From positions 5,146,001 to 5,210,000 of the forward strand of contig NZ_CP109479.1 of assembly GCF_036227485.1 (NCBI RefSeq): a stretch of 64,000 nucleotides of DNA, read 5' to 3'. Each line of letters begins with the position of its first letter. Position 1 is the first letter of the stretch. The notes below the pieces were generated by a model. The model did not search any database, was not told where the DNA came from, and was given only the letters and a program-made list of their open reading frames with translations. This DNA is from Streptomyces sp. NBC_01451 (GTDB lineage Bacteria > Actinomycetota > Actinomycetes > Streptomycetales > Streptomycetaceae). Below, in pieces: positions 58,641 through 64,000 of the stretch. A program made the position numbers and the translations under genes.

Positions 58641-58889
58641 GTGTATCAAGGTCCCTCGCGCGACTGCGACATGCCCCCTGGGGAGGCGTCGAGCCGCGCC
58701 CCTGGGCGCCCTCTCGCAGCCTCTCAGGTCGAGCATGGGCAGCCGGACCGGACGGAGGGCGAGCGCGTCAGAGACGCGGCCATAGCCGCTATCGTCGACG
58801 CGTCGCCCCCACTGTCAGACGCCCAACGAGCAAGGCTGACAGTCCTGTTGGAACCCGGACAAAGCCACACAGACCTTGATCACAAGTAG
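58641..58889 (+). CDS. Hypothetical protein at the right end
   Basis: 82 residues from a GTG after GAGAGG. Disordered first half, then a helical end DAAIAAIVDASPPLSDAQRA followed by RLTVLLEPG, a pattern common in actinobacterial mobile elements. Ends 12 bp before the attR phage arm, so in the circular form it reads directly through attP into int. Confidence 0.6.
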   Translation: MYQGPSRDCDMPPGEASSRAPGRPLAASQVEHGQPDRTEGERVRDAAIAAIVDASPPLSDAQRARLTVLLEPGQSHTDLDHK

Positions 58890-58890
58890 G

Positions 58891-59058
58891 TCACAAATTG
58901 AGCCCCAAGCCTGTAATCGGGTTTCCGGAGCCGTTGGGGCCGAGGAAACCGTGCACTTCGCCGGTCTCGACGGTGAGGTCGAGGCCGTCCAGGGCATGCG
59001 TCTTCCCGAACGACTTGTGGAGTCCGGACACCTCGACAGCGGGGCTGGCCTTCGTCAT
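58891..59058 (-). pseudogene. ABC exporter ATPase, N-terminal fragment
   Basis: ATG at 59058: [45 protein letters not shown], then phage-encoded [10 protein letters not shown] and a TGA. It carries the A-loop and the first half of Walker A only. The native exporter promoter therefore now drives a useless 55-residue peptide, and the 275-residue remainder lies 38.9 kb away. Confidence 0.92.
58901..58943. other. attR (phage half-site + host half-site)
   Basis: Phage arm 58901-58921 starts with AGCCCCAAGCCTGTA, the inverse of the attL arm; crossover core TT at 58922-58923; host Walker A codons follow. Rejoining host halves around the core restores Gly-Ser-Gly-Lys-Ser-Thr-Thr in frame. Confidence 0.85.
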
Positions 59059-59076
59059 GTTTCCGAACGTACGCTT

Positions 59077-59096
59077 ACTTCAGAAATTTGTGAAGT
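59077..59096. promoter_or_regulatory. Inverted repeat in the exporter/regulator divergent promoter
   Basis: ACTTCA (59077-59082) and TGAAGT (59091-59096) around GAAATTTG; weaker symmetry extends outward (TTACTTCA/TGAAGTTAA). Likely operator of the adjacent MarR-like repressor acting on both divergent promoters. Confidence 0.6.
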
Positions 59097-59131
59097 TAAG
59101 GAAGTGTATGAATGACAGTTACACTCGGCGT

Positions 59132-59638
59132 ATGACGGAACCGGGTGCGGCAGAGAGCGGGCGGGACCCCGACGCGGTGTCCAAGTTCGTCGAGGGCTTC
59201 GCCGCCCAGCTCGTCGAGGGCGGGATGCAGCGCATGGCGGCCCGGGTCTTCGCGGCACTGCTCGCCTCTGACGCCGGCGCCCTTACCTCGGCCGAACTCG
59301 GCGAACAGCTCCGGGTCAGCCCGGCCGCGGTGTCCGGCGCCGTGCGGTATCTGTCCCAGGTGCACATGGTCTCGCGGGAGCGCGAACCCGGCTCGCGGCG
59401 CGAGCGGTACCGGGTGCACAGCGACCAGTGGTACGAGGCGCTGACCAACCGCGACGCCATCCTGAAACGCTGGGAGCAGACCCTGCGCGTCGGCGTCGAC
59501 AGCCTCGGCGCCGAGACACCCGGCGGCCGGCGCATCGCCGAGACGCTCGCCTTCTTCGAGTACCTGGAGGGCGAGCTCACCCGGCTGATGGACCGGTGGC
59601 ACGAGGAGCGCGCAAAGACCTTCGGGCAGGGTTCCTGA
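59132..59638 (+). CDS. MarR/GbsR-like transcriptional regulator
   Basis: 168 residues from ATG 59132 (MTEPGAAESGRDPDAVSKFV; an in-frame ATG at 59108 is an alternative). The winged HTH is MQRMAARVFAALLASDAGAL, TSAELGEQLRVSPAAVSGAV and RYLSQVHMVSREREPGSRRE. A helical dimer domain follows. It is divergent from the ABC exporter, the classical arrangement for a drug-responsive repressor of its own exporter. Confidence 0.88.
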   Translation: MTEPGAAESGRDPDAVSKFVEGFAAQLVEGGMQRMAARVFAALLASDAGALTSAELGEQLRVSPAAVSGAVRYLSQVHMVSREREPGSRRERYRVHSDQWYEALTNRDAILKRWEQTLRVGVDSLGAETPGGRRIAETLAFFEYLEGELTRLMDRWHEERAKTFGQGS

Positions 59639-59738
59639 CGCGCGGTGGCGGCGCGTCGGGGCCCTGCCCGAAGGTCCTGGCTGTGCTCAGTCCACGTTCA
59701 CGTTCATGTGCACGTTCATGTGCTCAACTCGCCTACCG

Positions 59739-61268
59739 TTACCGCTCCTTGGTCTCCTCCAGCACCGTCCGCCCCAGCAGTGCGTACCGCTCGGGGGCGC
59801 GGTGCTTGAGGTAGGTGGCGTAGCCGATGCCGCCCGCCGCGATCAGGGCGACCAGCCATGGCGTCGACTTGAGGACGAGTGAGCCGGACTCCGTGCCCGC
59901 CGCGACGCCCATGTTGGACACCAGCAGCACCACCACCGCGAGCATCGCCAGGCCGCCGATGAGCGGGGCCGTGAACGTCCGGAACCAGTGGCGGCTCTCG
60001 GGGTGGTTCTTGCGGAAGTAGGCCAGGACCGCGAAGGAGCAGATCGCCTGGACGACGAGGATCGCCATGGTGCCGAGAATGGCCAGCAGGACGTACGTAC
60101 CCGTGTACGGGTCCTTGTGCGCGGCCCAGAAGCCGAGCAGCAGGAGGGCGCTGATGATCGTCTGGACGAAGCCCGCGACGTGCGGGGAGCCGTGGTCGGG
60201 GTGGGTGCGGCCGATGGTCCGCTTGAGGGAGGGGAGTACGCCCTCGCGGCCCAGGGCGTACATGTAGCGGGCGGCGCAGTTGTGGAAGGCCATGCCGCAG
60301 GCCAGTGAGCCGGTGATCATGAGCCACTGCATGACGACGACCGCCCAGTGGCCGACGTAGTGCTCGGTGGGGTTGAAGAACAGGGCGAGGGGGTTCGAGG
60401 ACGAGGCCGCCTTGACCGCCTCCGCCTCGCCGTTGCCCGTGATGGCCATCCAGGAGACGAAGACGTAGAAGACGCCGACGCCCAGGACGCTGATCATCGT
60501 CGCCTTGGGGATGATCTTCTTCGGGTCGCGGGACTCCTCGCCGTACATCGCGGTCGACTCGAAGCCGACCCACGACCAGAAGGCGAAGAAGAGGCCGAGG
60601 CCGGCGCTGGTGCCCTGGAAGGCGTTGACGGGGTTGACCGGGCCGAAGGTGAAGCCGTTCGGGCCGCCGCCGTGCAGGGCGACCGAGATCGCCATCGCGG
60701 CGAGGATCGTCACCTCGGTGCCGAGGAGGACGACCAGCAGCTTTTCGGCCACCGACACCCCGAACCAGGTACCCGTGGCATTGATCGCGAGCATGACGAT
60801 CGCGAACACCCACCAGGGGACGTGGACGCCCGTCTGGTCCTCCACGGTCGTGGTCGCGAAGACCGAGAAGATGCCGATCAGGGCGGGCTCGAAGACGACG
60901 TACGCGAAGGTGGCGAGCAGCCCGGAGGCGAGGCCGACCGTGCGGCCGAGGCCGTAGGAGATGAAGCCGTAGAAGGCGCCGGTGGACGTGATGTGCTTCG
61001 CCATCGAGGTGAAGCCGACGGCAAAGATTGCCAGGACGACCATTGCGACCAGATAGCTCGCGGGGGCGCCGATGCCGTTGCCGGACGACACCATGAAGGG
61101 CACGTTGCCCGTCATCGCGGTGATCGGCGCGGCCGTGGCGACGGCCATGAAGACCACGCCCAGCAGGCCGATAGCGTTCGGCTTCAGCCGGTGAACCGTG
61201 CCGCCGTCGCCGGGAGTTGTCCCCGTGCCCGTCTCTTCCGCCGGGGCTACGCCCTCGTCCACTGCCAT
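59739..61268 (-). CDS. APC-family amino acid/amine permease, candidate ethanolamine transporter
   Basis: 509 residues with about twelve membrane helices. It starts LKPNAIGLLGVVFMAVATAA after a short polar N-terminus; TSTGAFYGFISYGLG and FFAFWSWVGFESTAMYGEES are APC signatures. It is divergently arranged with eutB/eutC, which suggests that it imports ethanolamine for the lyase. Amino acid import is the alternative. Confidence 0.88.
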   Translation of the reverse strand: MAVDEGVAPAEETGTGTTPGDGGTVHRLKPNAIGLLGVVFMAVATAAPITAMTGNVPFMVSSGNGIGAPASYLVAMVVLAIFAVGFTSMAKHITSTGAFYGFISYGLGRTVGLASGLLATFAYVVFEPALIGIFSVFATTTVEDQTGVHVPWWVFAIVMLAINATGTWFGVSVAEKLLVVLLGTEVTILAAMAISVALHGGGPNGFTFGPVNPVNAFQGTSAGLGLFFAFWSWVGFESTAMYGEESRDPKKIIPKATMISVLGVGVFYVFVSWMAITGNGEAEAVKAASSSNPLALFFNPTEHYVGHWAVVVMQWLMITGSLACGMAFHNCAARYMYALGREGVLPSLKRTIGRTHPDHGSPHVAGFVQTIISALLLLGFWAAHKDPYTGTYVLLAILGTMAILVVQAICSFAVLAYFRKNHPESRHWFRTFTAPLIGGLAMLAVVVLLVSNMGVAAGTESGSLVLKSTPWLVALIAAGGIGYATYLKHRAPERYALLGRTVLEETKER

Positions 61269-61422
61269 CGGGTGGCCCCTTCCTGGTTGCTTTTCCGCAT
61301 ACTGCCGGTGGGGTGGAACTCTGTAGCCCGAATGAGTCGGTCAAGGGTGTCGGCGCGTTAAATGTTTGTCAACCAGACCTTTAGAAATCTGACCGCAACA
61401 CGTGGCTCGTACGGTCGTCGCC
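61269..61422. promoter_or_regulatory. Divergent promoter region permease/eutB
   Basis: About 150 bp, locally AT-richer (TTAAATGTTTGTCAACCAGA near 61358-61377), which must contain both promoters. No clear operator or riboswitch was recognised. Confidence 0.45.
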
Positions 61423-62826
61423 ATGAGCACGTACAGCACGTACACCTCCACTCTTGGCGGCCACAGCTACCGCTTCGACTCCCTCGCGCGCCTGCTCGCC
61501 GCCGCGAGCCCCGAGCGCTCCGGCGACCGGCTGGCCGGCCTCGCCGCAGACTCGGCGCAGCAGCGGGTCGCGGCGCGCTGGGCGCTGGCGGAGGTGCCGC
61601 TGGCTCAATTTCTCGCCGAGCCGGTGATTCCGTACGAGGACGACGACGTGACCCGGCTGATCGTGGACACGCACGACCTGGCCGCCTTCGCGCCGGTGGC
61701 CGCGCTGACCGTGGGCGGGTTCCGGGAGTGGCTGCTGTCGGAGGCGGCGGACGCCCAGGCGCTGGCCGCCGTGTCGCCGGGGCTGACGCCCGAGATGGTG
61801 GCGGCGGTGTCCAAGCTGATGGGGAACGCCGATCTGGTCGCGGTGGCGAGGAAGGTGCGGGTGGTGACCGCCTTCCGGTCGACCATCGGGCTGCCCGGGC
61901 GGCTGGCCACCCGCCTCCAGCCCAACCACCCGACCGACGACCCGGCGGGCGTCGCGGCAGCGCTGCTGGACGGCCTGCTGCTGGGGTCGGGCGACGCCGT
62001 GATCGGGATCAACCCGGCGACGGACAGCCCCAAGGCCGTACGCGACCTGCTGGAACTGCTGGACGGGGTCATCCAGCGCTACCGGATCCCCACCCAGTCC
62101 TGCGTGCTGTGCCATGTCACGACGAGCGTGGACCTGATGGAGCGGGGAGCGCCGGTCGACCTGGTCTTCCAGTCCATCGCGGGTACGCAGGCCGCGAACG
62201 CCTCGTTCGGAGTGACCCTGGGGCTGCTGGACGAGGCGTACGCGGCGGCGGGGGAGCTGAACCGGGGGACGGTCGGACGCAACGCCCTGTACTTCGAGAC
62301 CGGGCAGGGCAGCGCACTGTCCGCCGGCGCCCATCACGGGGTCGACCAGCAGACCGTGGAGGCGCGGGCCTACGCGGTCGCCAGGCGCTACGACCCCCTG
62401 CTCGTGAACACCGTGGTCGGCTTCATCGGCCCCGAGTACCTCTACGACGGCCGCCAGATCCTCCGCGCCGCCCTGGAGGACCACTTCTGCGGCAAGCTGC
62501 TCGGCCTGCCCATGGGCCTGGACATCTGCTACACGAACCACGCCGACGCCGATGACGACGACGTGGCGACGATGCTCACCATGCTCGGGGTCGCGGGCGC
62601 GTCCTTCGTGATCTGCACGCCGGGCGGCGACGACATCATGCTCAACTACCAATCCGCCTCGTACCACGACGCGTTGTACCTCCGCGAGGTCCTCGGGCTG
62701 CGCCCGGCGCCGGAGTTCGAGGCGTGGCTGGACGGCATCGGCCTGCTGGACGAGCGGGGAGCGATCCGGGACGTCTCCGGTACGGCACATCCGCTGACGG
62801 CGATCGGAAAGGAACTGGCGGCATGA
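61423..62826 (+). CDS. eutB: Ethanolamine ammonia-lyase heavy chain
   Basis: 467 residues from ATG 61423 (GTG 61402 is an upstream alternative). It is the TIM-barrel subunit that, with adenosylcobalamin and the small subunit, converts ethanolamine to acetaldehyde and ammonia. Features: GINPATDSPKAVRDLLELLD, QSCVLCHVTTSVDLMERG, YFETGQGSALSAGAHHGVDQ and GLPMGLDICYTNHADADDDD. The small subunit gene overlaps its stop. Confidence 0.95.
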   Translation: MSTYSTYTSTLGGHSYRFDSLARLLAAASPERSGDRLAGLAADSAQQRVAARWALAEVPLAQFLAEPVIPYEDDDVTRLIVDTHDLAAFAPVAALTVGGFREWLLSEAADAQALAAVSPGLTPEMVAAVSKLMGNADLVAVARKVRVVTAFRSTIGLPGRLATRLQPNHPTDDPAGVAAALLDGLLLGSGDAVIGINPATDSPKAVRDLLELLDGVIQRYRIPTQSCVLCHVTTSVDLMERGAPVDLVFQSIAGTQAANASFGVTLGLLDEAYAAAGELNRGTVGRNALYFETGQGSALSAGAHHGVDQQTVEARAYAVARRYDPLLVNTVVGFIGPEYLYDGRQILRAALEDHFCGKLLGLPMGLDICYTNHADADDDDVATMLTMLGVAGASFVICTPGGDDIMLNYQSASYHDALYLREVLGLRPAPEFEAWLDGIGLLDERGAIRDVSGTAHPLTAIGKELAA

Positions 62827-63683
62827 CGGATCGTCAACTGACTGCTGTGGCCGATGACTTCACGATGTGGGCGGCGCTACGGCGGCACACGCAGGCCCGG
62901 ATCGGCCTCGGCCGCGCGGGCTCTGCCCTCCCCACCCGCCACCGCCTGGAGTTGCAGGCCGCGCATGCCGCCGCCCGGGACGCGGTGCACTCGCCCTTCG
63001 AACCGGAGGTCGTCGCCGCCGCCCTGACGGGCGAACCGACGGTACGGGTGCGCAGCGCCGCCGGCGACCGGCTGACCTACCTCCAGCGCCCCGACCTGGG
63101 GCGCCGCCTCGACGACATCGACCGCGCCCACCTCCCCGGCGGCGACTGGGACCTGGTGTTCGTCGTGGCCGACGGCCTGTCCAGCCGGGCTGTGCACGAG
63201 CACGCGGCACCGATGGTGCGGGCGACGACGGCACTGCTGGAACCGGGGCTGCGGGTGGCCCCGGTGATCCTGGCCGAGCAGGCGCGGGTGGCCCTCGGCG
63301 ACGACGTGGCCCACGCGATGGGCGCCGCGATGGTGGTCGTCCTGATCGGCGAACGCCCCGGCATGTCGGCGGCGGACTCATTGGGCGCGTATCTGACGTA
63401 CGCCCCGCGCCCGGGCACGACCACGGACGCGGACCGCAACTGCCTGTCCAACATCCGCCCCCCGCTGGGCCTGACCTACGAGACGGCGGCGGCGAAACTG
63501 GCGACACTGATGGCGAGGGCGCGGGAGCTGGGGCTGACGGGGGTGGCCCTGAAGGACGAGTCGGACTCGCCCCCGCCGCTCCTGCCCCCGAACCCCCGCT
63601 CCTCGAACGCCGGAGGGGCTGACATGTCGGCGCCGGCCGGCATCTCCGGCCCTTCCGGGGGTCCCCCCTCCGGGGGAGTTTGA
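62823..63683 (+). CDS. eutC: Ethanolamine ammonia-lyase light chain
   Basis: 286 residues, ATG overlapping the eutB stop. HTQARIGLGRAGSALPTRHR, FVVADGLSSRAVHEHAAPMV, VVLIGERPGMSAADSLGAYL and DRNCLSNIRPPLGLTYETAA are conserved B12-binding-subunit segments. The last 40 residues (SPPPLLPPNPRSSNAGGADM onward) are Pro/Gly-rich and appear to be read-through of a GC-rich intergenic element, so the functional protein may effectively end near residue 245. Confidence 0.95.
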   Translation: MTDRQLTAVADDFTMWAALRRHTQARIGLGRAGSALPTRHRLELQAAHAAARDAVHSPFEPEVVAAALTGEPTVRVRSAAGDRLTYLQRPDLGRRLDDIDRAHLPGGDWDLVFVVADGLSSRAVHEHAAPMVRATTALLEPGLRVAPVILAEQARVALGDDVAHAMGAAMVVVLIGERPGMSAADSLGAYLTYAPRPGTTTDADRNCLSNIRPPLGLTYETAAAKLATLMARARELGLTGVALKDESDSPPPLLPPNPRSSNAGGADMSAPAGISGPSGGPPSGGV

Positions 63684-63713
63684 GGACGAGGCCCCTTCAG
63701 GGCCGAAGCGGGG

Positions 63714-63736
63714 TCCTGGGGGCGCAGCCCCCAGGA
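63714..63736 (+). terminator. Terminator after eutBC
   Basis: TCCTGGGGGC (63714-63723) pairs with GCCCCCAGGA (63727-63736) across a 3-nt loop, a frequent Streptomyces hairpin. Confidence 0.75.
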
Positions 63737-63790
63737 ACGGGACGGGGCGGGTGAGGGCGGCGGGGGCGAAACCCTCCAGGCCAGATCTGG

Positions 63791-64000
63791 CTAGCCCGGC
63801 AACGTCAGCCCCCAAGCCCCCTCCCGCACCACCCACGTCCGCCGTCGCACAGGCCCGCTCACCAGGCCCGCGTCCGCCCGATACCGGAAATCCGCCCCGG
63901 ACACCGTCACCCGCACCCCCACCGCCCCCAGCGGGGACGCCTCCGCGCCCACCGACACCGGACGGACCTCCACCCGGGCGCCCCCGGACAGGCTTGGCCT
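63791..64000 (-). CDS. Unidentified protein, C-terminal 69 residues only
   Basis: Open from the right window edge to a stop at 63791-63793. The readable end contains VEVRPVSVGAEASPLGAVGV, DFRYRADAGLVSGPVRRRTW and VVREGAWGLTLPG, beta-rich. The start lies outside the window and no family can be assigned. Confidence 0.5.
   Translation of the reverse strand, partial: RPSLSGGARVEVRPVSVGAEASPLGAVGVRVTVSGADFRYRADAGLVSGPVRRRTWVVREGAWGLTLPG

Larger units (their letters stand above)
20055..58923 (+). mobile_element. Complete temperate siphovirus prophage, about 38.9 kb
   Basis: Bounded by attL and attR, which split an ABC ATPase gene. All modules are present: serine integrase, early nucleases and methyltransferase, primase-polymerase, helicase with iteron-like array, HNH, terminases, portal, HK97 protease and capsid, connectors, tail tube, frameshifted chaperone, tape measure, tail proteins, endolysin, holin and regulators. 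Reading frames are intact and tightly packed with ATGA/GTGA overlaps. GC content is clearly below that of the host arms. It looks capable of induction. Confidence 0.95.

Noticed and set aside
20057..58921. The inverted 15-mers at both ends read as IS terminal inverted repeats
   Set aside because: They are the two arms of a serine-integrase attP; there is no transposase and no target duplication.
20055..58923. tRNA genes or tRNA-based attachment site
   Set aside because: No cloverleaf-like sequence was seen at the ends or inside; integration is in a protein gene.
59716..61344. Alternative minus frame over the permease
   Set aside because: Arg/Gly/His-rich shadow of the APC permease, which has clear membrane helices in its own frame.

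Overview
The window is chromosomal DNA of a Streptomyces-type actinomycete (very GC-rich host genes, many GTG starts, tryptophan-catabolism, P450, DesK-type two-component and eutBC loci). It is interrupted by a complete temperate siphovirus of about 38.9 kb (20055-58923) whose genes are visibly less GC-rich than the host.

Host left arm (1-20054): a DUF3151 gene cut by the window edge; a minus-strand operon of a lipoprotein and two paralogous receptor kinases that fuse a Ser/Thr kinase to an extracellular solute-binding domain; tryptophan 2,3-dioxygenase and kynureninase; a large secreted FG-GAP protein; an alpha/beta hydrolase that could be the missing kynurenine formamidase; a histidine kinase/response regulator pair; a FemAB-type aminoacyltransferase; a cytochrome P450; and an ABC-2 exporter. 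The exporter's ATPase gene is the phage integration target. Its C-terminal part is at the left junction and its first 45 codons are at the right junction, so the phage split the Walker A motif.

Prophage: a large serine integrase is next to attL. The early plus-strand region (22.5-29 kb) holds two nucleases, a split cytosine-5 methyltransferase encoded in two heavily overlapping frames, a primase-polymerase and many small Cys-pair proteins. A minus-strand block (28967-31413) holds a probably leaderless MarR regulator and a repeat-containing protein. A second early operon (31586-37106) ends with a RepA-like helicase, an iteron-like array that is the best origin candidate, and an HNH gene. Late genes follow the HK97-type order: terminase, portal, protease, capsid, connectors, two tail-tube-like paralogues, a frameshifted tail chaperone, tape measure, tail proteins, GH25 endolysin and holin. 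The right end has a minus-strand block with a GHKL ATPase, divergent from an XRE-DUF5753/DUF397 pair, and three small genes before attR.

Two intergenic motifs tie the prophage together: GCAACGTTGC palindromes (three loci) and CAGGTCAGA elements (three loci). Both occur upstream of the XRE gene, which suggests a lysogeny control circuit that is not of the lambda type.

Host right arm (59058-64000): a MarR/GbsR-like regulator divergent from the broken exporter, an APC permease, ethanolamine ammonia-lyase eutB and eutC, and the C-terminus of an unidentified gene. No tRNA, rRNA, CRISPR array or insertion sequence was seen.
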